DNA of 50,792 bases from Lutibacter sp. (GCA_030694935.1 JAUYUA010000102.1:1-50792), one strand, 5' to 3'. Shown: positions 41,064 through 50,114, numbered from the stretch's first letter. Notes: generated by a model from the sequence alone, not told the origin. Translations and numbers: made by a program.

Positions 41064-41405
41064 TTATTTAAGTGCTTGTGAAATGATTAAATTACTCAAC
41101 GGTTTTTCAATCCATTTATGAAGAAAGAAATGCAATATAAGTCCGGCAATTAAGTAAAATGCGGCCACAATAAAGAAACCGTAATAAAACTTCCCGAGCA
41201 ATTCTCCAAGGTAAAGCGCAACGCCAATGTTAAAAACAAGCAAAAACATAGATATCATAAGAATGACACTAATTCTTGCTACCACAGATGTGGCCACAAC
41301 CGTAGTTGTTTCCAATGCTTTGAGTTTGGAAAGTTCATAGGTGGTTTTCCCAAAATTTTCTGTTTTGTCAAATAGTGTTTCAAAGATACTTGGCTGTATT
41401 TCCAT
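41064..41405 (-). CDS. Phage-holin-like (DUF1469) small membrane protein
   Basis: The 113-residue protein has an amphipathic N-terminal helix (residues about 1-35) and two membrane helices (about 43-65 and 72-95), joined by a short loop with GELLGKFYYG. This is the layout of the phage holin III/DUF1469 family, which in chromosomal settings is not phage-derived but part of envelope stress clusters, often beside YtxH proteins as here. Function is unknown. Confidence 0.8.
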   Translation of the reverse strand: MEIQPSIFETLFDKTENFGKTTYELSKLKALETTTVVATSVVARISVILMISMFLLVFNIGVALYLGELLGKFYYGFFIVAAFYLIAGLILHFFLHKWIEKPLSNLIISQALK

Positions 41406-41516
41406 ATTTTTTTTTGATTTTTATTTTTACTAATTTTCTTGTCAATTTACCAGCTGAAAGTCATGGAAAGATTTTAAGCCGATTTACGGTGTATTATTTT
41501 ATGATTCGTTTTTTGA

Positions 41517-43409
41517 TTAATTTTTTGCTACATTTTTAAAATGCTTTTCCATTAATTCAGTAAAAGTTACATTTTTAAAGGGTTTAGAAATATAGTCGTT
41601 AAAACCTATATCTATTGATTTTTCTTTATCGCCCAAAAGTGCAAAGGCAGTTTGCGCAACAATGATTACTTTTTTGTTAAACTGTCGAATTTGCTTGGTG
41701 GCTTCATAGCCATTCATTTCAGGCATTTTAATATCCATCAAAATTAGATCAATATCCGGATTGTCACGGCAAATTTGTACAGCCTCTACTCCATTTCTGG
41801 CAATTAAAACTTCTTTGGAATACTTATTAATTTGAATTGCAATTAATTTTTCAGTTGTTTCATCGTCCTCGGTTATCAATATTTTAAGTTTATTGATTTT
41901 ATTTTTTTTATCTGAATCAGCAACAACATCCTTATCAACCAATATTTCATTTTGTTTTGCATTGGAAGGAATGGTAAAATAAAAGGTGGAACCTTTTCCT
42001 GTAATACTTTCTACCCAAATATTTCCGCCTAACAATTCAACATACGCTTTTGAAATGGACAAACCCAAACCGGCACCTTCATAATTTCGGCTTAATGATT
42101 CACTGCCCTGCCTAAACCTTTCAAAAATAAGTGTTGTTTGTTCCTGCGGAATGCCAACGCCGGTATCTTTTACATAAAATTCGAGAAATGTGCCTTTTTT
42201 TGTAAAGCCAAATTCAATGGAACCTTCGTGGGTAAATTTAATGGCATTTTTAACAAGATTTGTCAAAATTGCATAGAGCTTTTCCTTGTCGGTATTTATA
42301 ATAACGTCTTTTGCCGACAAAGAATTTTTTGAAAAAAGAAGGATTCCTTTTTTCTCGGTCTCAGCCATAAAGATATTCTGGATATATTCCATTTGGCTAT
42401 TTATATTTGACTCCGAAATATTAACTTCCAATATTCCCGATTCAATTTTCGAAATACTCACAATATCATTAATGATATTAAGCATTCGTTTTCCGCTATT
42501 CTCAATAATTCGAATATATTCTTGCTGTTTTTCGCCGGTAAGATTTGGTATTTTCAACAAGCCAGCAAAACCTAAAATACCGTTCATTGGCGTACGAATT
42601 TCATGAGACATATTGGCTAAAAAAGCCGATTTTAAACGATCGCTTTCTTCTGCCCGTTCTTTGGCAATAATAAGTTCAGCTGCACGCTTCTCTTTTTCTT
42701 CATTTTGAAACGCCAGCTCTTTGTTGGCAATAATCAATTCCGCAGCCCTTTTTTCTTTTTCTTCATTTTGAAAGGCAAGTTCAATGTTGGCAACAACCAA
42801 TTCGGCTGCTCGTTTTTCTTTCACTTCATTTTGAAACGCCAATTCCTTGTTGGCAATAATCAACTCAGCTGCTCGTTTCTCTTTTACTTCATTCTGAAAG
42901 GCAAGTTCTTCATTTGCAATCACCAATTCAGCGGCACGCTTCTCTTTTTCTTCATTTTGAAAAGCCAGTTCTTCGTTGGCAATCACCAATTCAGCAGCTC
43001 TTTTTTCTTTAACATTATTTTGATAAGCCAATTCCTCGTTGGCAATAATCAACTCTGCCGCACGTCGCTCTTTTTCTCTGTTTTGAAACGCCAATTCTTT
43101 GTTGGCAATAATTAATTCCGCTGCACGTTTTTCTTTAACTTTATTTTGAAAAGCCAGCTGTTCGTTCGCAATAATTAATTCTGCTGCCCTTTTTTCTTTT
43201 TCTACATTTTGAAAGGCAAGTTCTTTATTGGCAATAGCCAATTCGGCTGCCCTTTTTTCTTTTTCTTCATTTTGAAAAGCAAGTTCTATGTTGGCAATAA
43301 TTAACTCAGCTGCCCTTTTTTCTTTCTCTTCATTTTGAAAATCAAGTTCCAAGTTGGCAATAACCAATTCAGCGGCACGTTTTTCGTTGGTATTATCCAT
43401 ATAAATCAT
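41517..43409 (-). CDS. Hybrid histidine kinase with eleven 21-residue coiled-coil repeats
   Basis: The 630-residue cytosolic kinase has no recognisable sensor domain. Residues 9-239 are eleven tandem copies of a 21-residue unit, consensus EKRAAELIIANKELAFQNEE plus K, equal to three heptads, followed by a partial twelfth leading to the HisKA helix (SHEIRTPMNGILGFAGLL), a HATPase domain (NLVKNAIKFT, DTGVGIP, GAGLGLSISKAYVE) and a receiver domain with DLILMDIKMPEMNGYEA. The repeats form a signalling-helix rod. An ATG three codons downstream (43400) is an equal candidate start. A response-regulator partner is not adjacent. Neighbouring genes suggest envelope stress. Confidence 0.93.
   Translation of the reverse strand: MIYMDNTNEKRAAELVIANLELDFQNEEKEKRAAELIIANIELAFQNEEKEKRAAELAIANKELAFQNVEKEKRAAELIIANEQLAFQNKVKEKRAAELIIANKELAFQNREKERRAAELIIANEELAYQNNVKEKRAAELVIANEELAFQNEEKEKRAAELVIANEELAFQNEVKEKRAAELIIANKELAFQNEVKEKRAAELVVANIELAFQNEEKEKRAAELIIANKELAFQNEEKEKRAAELIIAKERAEESDRLKSAFLANMSHEIRTPMNGILGFAGLLKIPNLTGEKQQEYIRIIENSGKRMLNIINDIVSISKIESGILEVNISESNINSQMEYIQNIFMAETEKKGILLFSKNSLSAKDVIINTDKEKLYAILTNLVKNAIKFTHEGSIEFGFTKKGTFLEFYVKDTGVGIPQEQTTLIFERFRQGSESLSRNYEGAGLGLSISKAYVELLGGNIWVESITGKGSTFYFTIPSNAKQNEILVDKDVVADSDKKNKINKLKILITEDDETTEKLIAIQINKYSKEVLIARNGVEAVQICRDNPDIDLILMDIKMPEMNGYEATKQIRQFNKKVIIVAQTAFALLGDKEKSIDIGFNDYISKPFKNVTFTELMEKHFKNVAKN
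42660..43385 (-). repeat. 63-bp tandem repeat encoding the coiled-coil units
   Basis: Eleven and a half in-frame copies of a 63-base unit encode the kinase's N-terminal rod. Copies differ mainly at unit position 12 (I, K, E or Q) and at the last three residues (EEK, EVK, REK or NVK), while KRAAELIIAN is nearly fixed. Confidence 0.95.
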
Positions 43410-43467
43410 AATCGTAGCTTGAATTAAAAAATTATGTTACTGAATTGGTATTTGCCTAGTGTGCGTT

Positions 43468-43737
43468 TTATTTAGTTGCCTGATCTACAACTTCTTCCGC
43501 ATCTTCTATTTTATTAGTAGCCATTTTTGTGGCTTCACTTTTCAAAGATTCAAATTTTTGCGTAGCCATATCAACAAATTCATTGAATTTTTCTTCAAAT
43601 CCTTCAACATAATCATTACCTTTTTGCGCAATTTTTTCTCTTGTTTTTGAACCTTTATGCGGTGCAAACAAAATTCCTAAAGCTGCTCCAACTGCTGCAC
43701 TTGCCAATGTTACTAAAATTACTTTTTGTGCTTTCAT
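43468..43737 (-). CDS. YtxH-domain stress protein
   Basis: The 89-residue protein begins with a membrane helix (VILVTLASAAVGAALGILFAPHKGSKTREKI), the YtxH hallmark with APxxGxxTRexI at its end, followed by a long amphipathic, acidic helix (to residue 89). Such proteins are anchored in the inner membrane and are often general stress proteins. It is the first gene of the cluster that continues with the hybrid kinase, 58 bp downstream. Confidence 0.88.
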   Translation of the reverse strand: MKAQKVILVTLASAAVGAALGILFAPHKGSKTREKIAQKGNDYVEGFEEKFNEFVDMATQKFESLKSEATKMATNKIEDAEEVVDQATK

Positions 43738-43928
43738 ACTATTTTATATTTTTAGGTGATTAATAATTAATTTGTACAAAGATGCCGCAATTGCCTCTGT
43801 TTTTTGTTACATAATTTTGATACAGAATTACATGATTCACACATTTAATCATAATAATCTGATGTTTGGTTAGGGAAAAATATTTGAAATCAAAGAATTT
43901 AATATTTAAACACTTCAACAATTTATTT

Positions 43929-44063
43929 TGGGCCTGCCCGCCTTTTCGGTGGGCGTTCCCCGCCAGCTGGCCGGCCTGCCTGCCGGCAGGCAGGTCGCGC
44001 TTTTCGCTTCAATCTTTTTTTCGGATAAAATCCTCAAAAAAGAATTTCCGCTTCAATCCCTAA
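43929..44063. repeat. Composite repeat: GC-rich palindromes plus second copy of the 4896 element
   Basis: GGCCTGCCCGCCTTTTCGG and GTGGGCGTTCCCCGCCAGCTGG (43931-43970) are inverted relatives of 39391-39430. The perfect palindrome CCTGCCTGCCGGCAGGCAGG follows at 43975-43994. From 43995 the sequence follows the order of the element at 4896-4992. The rest of 43738-44201 shows no gene. Confidence 0.7.
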
Positions 44064-44201
44064 AACAAACAGATTTACGAATTAGGATTTGAATTTTAAA
44101 ACTTTAGTCATTACACTTGTGATTTTTTTCAATAAGGATCACTTGTATTAAATGTATATTTGCATTTTAGAAAAATAAATTTTATACTTAAAATCTCACT
44201 T

Positions 44202-44921
44202 TTGAAAACCCTCCTATCTAAAGTACTTACCATTATCCTCTTCATAAATACAAATCTGGCTTTTACACAAGAGTGGGAAAATTTAAAAACCTATCAAAAT
44301 GAAACTAATAATTCAAAACTTAAAGATGGTTTTTGGCTAAAAAATGACAGAATAAATCAAACTTCTGTTTGGAATCAAGCAAATAGTTACAACCTTAATA
44401 TAGAAAATGGAAATAAAAAGTATAAAACAATCAGCCAGATAAGAGATTTTTATTTATGGTTTGATAAAGTAAGAATTCAACAAGGACACGAAATAAAATG
44501 GATTGGTTTCGCAGCGATAGCTGCAACTGAATTGGCAAAATTAGACAATTGCTTTATCCGTATTTTTATTGTAAGAAATAAAGATATTGTTAAATTTGGA
44601 AGAGAAGGTTCCATAAAAGTATTTGATTTCACATTTCCAAAATTAAAGAAACTGTATTTTTCTGATAAATTAGTAACAGGAAAAGACGCAGAAGACTGGG
44701 ATAAAGAACACGGAATGAATGAACAGTGCAATATTCTTGATTCACTGTATAATAATTTATCAGAAAAGGATTTCCACAAATTGGAAAGAATGGCGAAAGG
44801 AAAAGGTATTTTCAGTTTTGGTGTTCCAAAAAATTTAAGGTTTGAAGGCGATTTAAACGATTGCAAAGCGAGAATCGACTACGGAGTAAGTAAAATTCTT
44901 CCTGTTTATTTAAACAAATAG
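44202..44921 (+). CDS. Unknown exported protein with probable TTG start
   Basis: No ATG opens this frame. A TTG at 44202 gives MKTLLSKVLTIILFINTNLAF, a clear signal peptide, so it is preferred over the earlier TTG at 44160, which lies inside the -7 box TATATTTG (44155-44162). The 239-residue product has DFYLWFDKVRIQQGHEIKWIGFAAIAATELAKL, then a conserved-looking FGREGSIKVFDFTFPKLKKLYF, and a C-terminal KGKGIFSFGVPKNLRFEG. I have the impression of a family spread in Flavobacteria, without a known function. Confidence 0.7.
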   Translation: MKTLLSKVLTIILFINTNLAFTQEWENLKTYQNETNNSKLKDGFWLKNDRINQTSVWNQANSYNLNIENGNKKYKTISQIRDFYLWFDKVRIQQGHEIKWIGFAAIAATELAKLDNCFIRIFIVRNKDIVKFGREGSIKVFDFTFPKLKKLYFSDKLVTGKDAEDWDKEHGMNEQCNILDSLYNNLSEKDFHKLERMAKGKGIFSFGVPKNLRFEGDLNDCKARIDYGVSKILPVYLNK

Positions 44922-44966
44922 CCTTCTTAAAAAATCAAATTATTTTTTAGTTTGATTTTTGGAAGC

Positions 44967-44998
44967 TTGTTCAATTATACAAGTTTTCATTACCTTTG
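44967..44998 (+). promoter_or_regulatory. Promoter of the ABC-F gene
   Basis: TTG (44967-44969) and TACCTTTG (44991-44998) are 21 bases apart, 23 bases before the ATG at 45022. Confidence 0.6.
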
Positions 44999-45021
44999 CG
45001 GCCTAATTTTCAAAAAATTAT

Positions 45022-46665
45022 ATGGTTTCAGTAGAAGGATTGAGTGTTGAGTTTGGAGGTACAACGCTTTTTAAAGACATCTCTTTTGTGATAAATGAAA
45101 AGGACCGCATTGCCTTAATGGGCAAAAATGGCGCAGGAAAATCGACTTTGCTGAAAATCATAGCCGGACATCAAAAAGCGTCCAGCGGACGCATTTCTGT
45201 CCCAAAAGACAAAATAACGGCTTATTTGCCGCAGCATTTAATGACAGAAAATGACCGGACTGTTTTTCAGGAAGCTTCCCAGGCTTTTTCTGAAATATTG
45301 GCCATGCAAACCAAGATGGATGAATTAAACCATCAATTAACCGTTCGCACCGATTACGAATCGGATGAATATTACAATATTATTGAACAGGTTTCTGCTT
45401 TAAGCGAAAAATTGTACAGCAACGGCGAAATCAATTTTGATGCGGAAGTCGAAAAAATTGTGTTGGGATTGGGCTTTGAACGCGCCGATTTTAACCGTCC
45501 AACTGCCGATTTTAGCGGCGGATGGCGTATGCGCATTGAACTGGCGAAAATTTTGCTGCAAAATCCAGATTTAATTTTATTGGATGAACCTACAAACCAC
45601 CTCGATATAGATTCTGTTCAGTGGCTTGAAAATTTTCTGGTAAACAGCGGAAAAGCCGTGATTGTGATTTCTCACGACCGCGCTTTTGTGGATAAAATTA
45701 CCACCCGAACCATTGAAGTGACGATGGGACGTATTTACGATTATAAAGTAAATTACTCCAAATACCTTGAACTGCGTAAAGAACGCCGCGAACAGCAACA
45801 AAAACAGTTGGATGAACAACAAAAAATAATTGCCGACACACAGGAATTCATCGACCGATTTAAAGGAACGTACTCAAAAACATTGCAAGTGCAATCGCGC
45901 GTAAAAATGCTCGAAAAACTTGAAATTGTGGAAGTTGATGAAATAGACACTTCACACCTAAAACTCCGTTTTCCGCCTTCTCCCCGCTCGGGAACTTATC
46001 CGGTAACGGCAGAAAATGTGTCGAAAACTTACGACAAACATCTGGTGTTTGATGACGCAACTTTTGCCATTCAACGCGGTGAAAAGGTCGCTTTTGTAGG
46101 AAAAAACGGAGAAGGGAAATCCACTTTTATCAAAGCCATTATGGGCGAAATTGAGCACGGCGGCAAACTTACGCTCGGCCACAATACCATGATTGGTTAT
46201 TTTGCGCAAAATGAAGCTTCTTTGCTCGATGAAACCGCCACTGTATTTCAAACCATTGACAATGTGGCAAAAGGAGATATCCGAACCAAAATAAAGGATT
46301 TTTTAGGAGCTTTTATGTTTGGCAGCGAAGATTGGGACAAAAAAGTAAAAGTGCTTTCGGGTGGCGAACGCACGCGATTGGCTATGATTAAATTGCTGCT
46401 TGAACCGGTAAATCTTTTAATTCTGGATGAGCCCACAAACCATCTCGATATGCGAACCAAAGACATTCTGAAACAAGCGCTGATGAATTTCGACGGAACC
46501 TTGATTTTGGTGTCGCACGACCGTGATTTTTTAGACGGAATGGTGAGCAAAATATACGAATTTGGGAACAAAAGAGTCAATGAGCATTTTGAAGGAATCC
46601 AGGAGTTTTTGGAACGCAAAAAAATGGTCCGTTTAAATGAGTTGGAAACCGCTGTTAAAAAGTAA
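45022..46665 (+). CDS. ABC-F family ATPase
   Basis: The 547-residue protein has two ATP-binding cassettes without membrane spans: the first with GKNGAGKSTLLK (35-46), FSGGWRMR and LILLDEPTNHLD, the second with GKNGEGKSTF, LSGGERTRLAM and LLILDEPTNHLD. The linker between them (about 240-310; rich in Lys, Gln and Glu: ERREQQQKQLDEQQKII) is the P-site tRNA interaction motif of the family. Members act on ribosomes, in translation rescue, assembly or antibiotic protection; the subfamily cannot be fixed by eye, though the linker resembles housekeeping types (Uup or YbiT-like). It is a single-gene unit. Confidence 0.94.
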   Translation: MVSVEGLSVEFGGTTLFKDISFVINEKDRIALMGKNGAGKSTLLKIIAGHQKASSGRISVPKDKITAYLPQHLMTENDRTVFQEASQAFSEILAMQTKMDELNHQLTVRTDYESDEYYNIIEQVSALSEKLYSNGEINFDAEVEKIVLGLGFERADFNRPTADFSGGWRMRIELAKILLQNPDLILLDEPTNHLDIDSVQWLENFLVNSGKAVIVISHDRAFVDKITTRTIEVTMGRIYDYKVNYSKYLELRKERREQQQKQLDEQQKIIADTQEFIDRFKGTYSKTLQVQSRVKMLEKLEIVEVDEIDTSHLKLRFPPSPRSGTYPVTAENVSKTYDKHLVFDDATFAIQRGEKVAFVGKNGEGKSTFIKAIMGEIEHGGKLTLGHNTMIGYFAQNEASLLDETATVFQTIDNVAKGDIRTKIKDFLGAFMFGSEDWDKKVKVLSGGERTRLAMIKLLLEPVNLLILDEPTNHLDMRTKDILKQALMNFDGTLILVSHDRDFLDGMVSKIYEFGNKRVNEHFEGIQEFLERKKMVRLNELETAVKK

Positions 46666-46703
46666 AAATTGTTAAAAACAAGCTACATTTATCCAATAAA
46701 AGA

Positions 46704-46746
46704 TGCTTTGCGAACTTTGCGTATTACTTTGCGCACTTTGCGGTTA
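46704..46746. repeat. CTTTGCG-type short repeats
   Basis: CTTTGCG occurs four times (GCTTTGCGAACTTTGCG, ACTTTGCGCACTTTGCGG) just after the ABC-F gene. Related words lie at 30780-30835 and, inverted, at 39304-39340. Confidence 0.6.
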
Positions 46747-46787
46747 AGAAAAAAACAAAATTTCTTTATGTATAATATATAATAATC

Positions 46788-47570
46788 TTGAAAGAAAATA
46801 TCAGCATTTTGGGATGCGGCTGGCTTGGAAAACCATTGGCCAACAGTTTAATGAAAAAAGGATTTACTGTAAAAGGATCGACCACTTCTGAAGAAAAACT
46901 TGAAGAATTTCAAAAAATAGGAATCACACCATTTTTAATCAGTATTGACGCTCTAACGCACAATATCTCTGCATTTTTAAATTCAGAAATCTTAATTGTG
47001 GCCTTGCCCTCCAAAGATGTTGAAGATTTTCGAAATTTGATTGACCACGTTGAGAAATCGCCCATAAAAAAAGTCATTTTTATAAGTTCCACATCCGTTT
47101 ATGGAAATTCTGAAGAAGTTGTGACAGAAGAATCCGAAACGTTGCCTTCTGCATTGGCAACCATCGAAATACTTTTTAAAAATTCAGCCCATTTCGAAAC
47201 CACCGTCATCCGTTTTGCAGGTTTGTTTGGCTATAACAGAAAACCGGGCAATTTTTTTAAAAACGGACGAAAAATTCCGAATCCTGATGGATTTGTGAAT
47301 ATGATTCAGCAAGATGATTGCATTCAGCTAATTGAAAAAGTCATCGAAAAAAATGCTTGGAACGAAGTCTTTAACGGCTGTGCGGATACGCATCCGACAA
47401 GGAAGGATTTTTACACAAAATGCACTTTAGATATCGGACTTGAAATTCCTGAATTTGAAGAGGTTACTGAAATTCAACAAAAAGTGATTTCAAACAAAAA
47501 ATCCAAAGAATATTTGGATTTTGAGTATAAATATGGCGATCTTTTGACACTAAATTATGGAGAAATATAA
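46788..47570 (+). CDS. NAD(P)-binding epimerase-like protein (extended SDR, YeeZ-like)
   Basis: The 260-residue protein has the Rossmann glycine motif ILGCGWLGKPLA (residues 7-18) and SSTSVYGN (near 103-110) with the SDR tyrosine, the latter followed by RFAGLFGYNRKPG. The Lys of the usual YxxxK is not obvious, so it may be atypical or use another geometry. Reaction and substrate are unknown. The start is a TTG at 46788, since no ATG precedes the glycine motif. It follows the ABC-F gene by about 120 bp. Confidence 0.8.
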   Translation: MKENISILGCGWLGKPLANSLMKKGFTVKGSTTSEEKLEEFQKIGITPFLISIDALTHNISAFLNSEILIVALPSKDVEDFRNLIDHVEKSPIKKVIFISSTSVYGNSEEVVTEESETLPSALATIEILFKNSAHFETTVIRFAGLFGYNRKPGNFFKNGRKIPNPDGFVNMIQQDDCIQLIEKVIEKNAWNEVFNGCADTHPTRKDFYTKCTLDIGLEIPEFEEVTEIQQKVISNKKSKEYLDFEYKYGDLLTLNYGEI

Positions 47571-47636
47571 GCTGTGATTTAATACAATTCCTATAAAAAA
47601 AACAAGTTGAAAAAATTTAAATTTCAAATCATTTGA

Positions 47637-48197
47637 TTACTTCACTAATTTAACAATTTTATCGCTTAAAGGCTCTGTGATACTGTAAAAAACATCGATT
47701 AATTTACCGTTTTCATCCACTAAATATTTTTGGAAATTCCATTTTACGCTGCTGTTCATCACGCCGTTCATTTCTTTTTGGGTGAGCCAGGCATACAAAG
47801 GATGCTGATTTTCACCTTTCACGTCTATTTTTTCTGTCATCAAAAAATCAACACCGTAATTTTTTTCGCAAAAACTTTTTATTTGGGTTGTTGTTCCAGA
47901 TTCTTGCTCACCAAATTGGTTGCAAGGCAAACCGATGACCACCAATCTTTCTTTATAGGTTTCGTGTAATTTTTGTAAATCTTTATATTGCGGCGTAAAT
48001 CCGCACTCTGAAGCTACATTCACAAACAAAATTTTCTTTCCTTTAAACTGATTTAAATCAATTTTTTCACCAGTTAAACTGTTGATTGCGATATCGTACA
48101 TATTGGTAGGTTTTAAGTTCGTCTTTTTTTCTTGTGCACATCCTTGAAGCAAGGAAGTGAAAATTAAAAAGATTGTTGCTATTTTTAGTGTTTTCAT
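47637..48197 (-). CDS. Glutathione peroxidase-family lipoprotein
   Basis: The 186-residue precursor has a lipoprotein signal peptide ending in LLQGC (Cys20), unusual for this mostly cytosolic family but found in Bacteroidota. The peroxidatic Cys65 lies in VASECGFTPQY; the Gln of FGEQE and the Trp of VKWNFQKYLV complete the catalytic set. A cysteine in LPCNQFGEQ matches the family's second motif. With cysteine rather than selenocysteine, it is probably reduced by thioredoxin rather than glutathione and removes peroxides at the outer envelope. Confidence 0.92.
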   Translation of the reverse strand: MKTLKIATIFLIFTSLLQGCAQEKKTNLKPTNMYDIAINSLTGEKIDLNQFKGKKILFVNVASECGFTPQYKDLQKLHETYKERLVVIGLPCNQFGEQESGTTTQIKSFCEKNYGVDFLMTEKIDVKGENQHPLYAWLTQKEMNGVMNSSVKWNFQKYLVDENGKLIDVFYSITEPLSDKIVKLVK

Positions 48198-48234
48198 CTG
48201 TTTATTATTTATTTTTTATTGGTACAGATGCAGT

Positions 48235-48417
48235 CGCCATTAATCATTCTGCTGTGTATCAAAATTTGTTATGGCTCGTTTCATCTGTTTACATTTTATT
48301 TTTTAGCGGTAATAGCTGCTGCCTGCCTGCCTGCCGGACAGGCAGGTCTGCCTGCCGGACAGGCAGGTTCGCCATTAATCATTTTTGTGTATCAAAATTT
48401 GTTATGGCTCGTTTCAT
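48235..48417. repeat. 50-bp direct repeat enclosing two GC-rich palindromes
   Basis: CGCCATTAATCATT to GGCTCGTTTCAT occurs at 48235-48284 and again, two bases shorter, at 48370-48417. Between them TCTGCCTGCCGGACAGGCAG-type palindromes (CTGCCTG-CCGGA-CAGGCAG) occur twice in tandem at about 48327-48367, in a spacer without genes. Confidence 0.85.
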
Positions 48418-48549
48418 TTTTTTAAATTTTAAACGTTACAATACCGCAAACTAAGTTAAATATTTGTCCCGAAATAGCGCTTGCATTTTCTAAAATTTTC
48501 AATCAAAGAAGAAATATCTTCACCCAAATTTTCAGGGAATTGACATAAA

Positions 48550-50109
48550 TTATTGCAGCATTTTTATGGCTGCTTCTGCACAACGTTCGCCGTCCATAGC
48601 TGCAGAAACAATGCCGCCGGCATAACCTCCTCCCTCTCCGCACGGGAAAAGTCCGGCAATCTCTGGATGTTCCAAATTTTCTTTTCTTGGAATATTTACA
48701 GGTGAAGAGGTTCGAGATTCCACACCAACAACATTGGCTTCTTCGGTATAAAAACCCTTCATTTTTTGTCCGAATTCCATAAAACCCGTTCTCAGCCTTC
48801 CTCCTATGATTTTTGGCAATAAGGAATGTAAAGGAGCCGATTTTAATCCGGGCTGATAGGAAGTTATGTTCAAACTTGATGACAATCGGCCTTCCACAAA
48901 ATCAGTTAAACGTTGCGCTGGTGCAGCCTGAGTTCTTCCGCCTGCCAAAAAAGCCAATTTTTCCAAATCTTTTTGAAATTCCAACCCTTTTAAAACACCA
49001 AATTGTTCGTATTTGTACAAATCTTTATCGGCGTTAATTTCCACCACAATTCCCGAATTGGCAAATTTGCTGTTGCGTTTTGATGGCGACATTCCGTTAA
49101 CCACCACTTCTCCCGGTGATGTTGCGGCCGGTACAATAAATCCGCCCGGACACATACAGAATGAATAAACGCCCCGGTCATTTACCTGATGCACAAGACT
49201 GTAAGCGGCCGGCGGCAACATTTCATTTCGCTCATTTTCACAATGATATTGGATGGAATCGATAATATGCTGTGGATGTTCTACCCGAACGCCCATAGCA
49301 AAAGATTTGGCTTTTAGGGAAATGTTTTTTCTGTGCAGCAAATAATAAATATCACGTGCCGAATGTCCAGTCGCCAAAATTAAAGCTTGAACAGGCATTT
49401 CTTTATCATTTTGCAATTTTATTGCACGAATTTTATGGTCTTTTATAATGAAATCTGTCACCCTGCTTTCAAAATGAATTTCACCGCCATATTTCAACAC
49501 CGTTTCCCTGATATTTTCGACAATTTTAGGCAGTTTATTGGTGCCGATATGCGGATGCGCATCCACAAGAATCTGCTCGGTGGCGCCGTGAAAAACAAAA
49601 TTTTCAAAGATCCTGCGCACATCACCTCGTTTTAAACTTCGGGTGTATAATTTTCCGTCAGAATACGTTCCTGCACCGCCTTCACCAAAACAATAATTGG
49701 AATCTTCATTAACAATATGAAACTGGTTTATGGCACGTAAATCGCGCCTTCTTTCCTGGACTTTTTTGCCCCTTTCCAGTACAATGGGCTTATAACCCAA
49801 TTCAATGCAACGCAAAGCAGCGAACATTCCTGCCGGACCAAAACCGATGATATGAATTTCTTTGGAGGAAGAAACATCTTTATATATAAAAGAATCAATC
49901 ACAGTTTCCGGAACCTGTTCTTGAATATATACGGCAACTTTGTAATTAAAAATAATGTCAGACTTTCGGGCATCAATTGATTTGCGCAACACTTTTACGC
50001 TACTGATGTCTTTTTCGGCAATGTTTAAAAAGCGTGCTGCTTTTTTCTTTAAAATTCCTTCAATCTTTTCTTCTTGAATAGGAATCCGAAGCTGGATGTT
50101 TTTAATCAT
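48550..50109 (-). CDS. NAD(P)/FAD-dependent oxidoreductase
   Basis: The 519-residue flavoprotein has an N-terminal extension (about 1-85; IQLRIPIQEEKIEGILKKKAARFL), then the FAD-binding GFGPAGMFAALRC (89-101), LERGKKVQERRRD, and CFGEGGAGTYSDGKLYTR. Near the C terminus are LFPCGEGGGYAGGIVSAAMDGERCAE and GGRTQAAPAQRLTDF, typical of a family of large uncharacterised dehydrogenases in Bacteroidota and Firmicutes. No substrate is known. ATG 50109 is preferred over 50127 because TATTTTTG ends five bases before it. The gene converges with glutathione peroxidase across the repeat block. Confidence 0.88.
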   Translation of the reverse strand: MIKNIQLRIPIQEEKIEGILKKKAARFLNIAEKDISSVKVLRKSIDARKSDIIFNYKVAVYIQEQVPETVIDSFIYKDVSSSKEIHIIGFGPAGMFAALRCIELGYKPIVLERGKKVQERRRDLRAINQFHIVNEDSNYCFGEGGAGTYSDGKLYTRSLKRGDVRRIFENFVFHGATEQILVDAHPHIGTNKLPKIVENIRETVLKYGGEIHFESRVTDFIIKDHKIRAIKLQNDKEMPVQALILATGHSARDIYYLLHRKNISLKAKSFAMGVRVEHPQHIIDSIQYHCENERNEMLPPAAYSLVHQVNDRGVYSFCMCPGGFIVPAATSPGEVVVNGMSPSKRNSKFANSGIVVEINADKDLYKYEQFGVLKGLEFQKDLEKLAFLAGGRTQAAPAQRLTDFVEGRLSSSLNITSYQPGLKSAPLHSLLPKIIGGRLRTGFMEFGQKMKGFYTEEANVVGVESRTSSPVNIPRKENLEHPEIAGLFPCGEGGGYAGGIVSAAMDGERCAEAAIKMLQ

Positions 50110-50114
50110 AGGTG

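Noticed and set aside
41064..41405. Prophage remnant because of the holin-like protein
   Set aside because: No other phage genes lie nearby; DUF1469/holin-like proteins beside YtxH are usual chromosomal envelope genes.
42705..43115. Long plus-strand open frame with strongly periodic protein opposite the hybrid kinase
   Set aside because: The 63-bp repeats of the kinase gene have no stops on the other strand, so the frame and its periodicity are a by-product of the coding repeat. It has no promoter or plausible start of its own.
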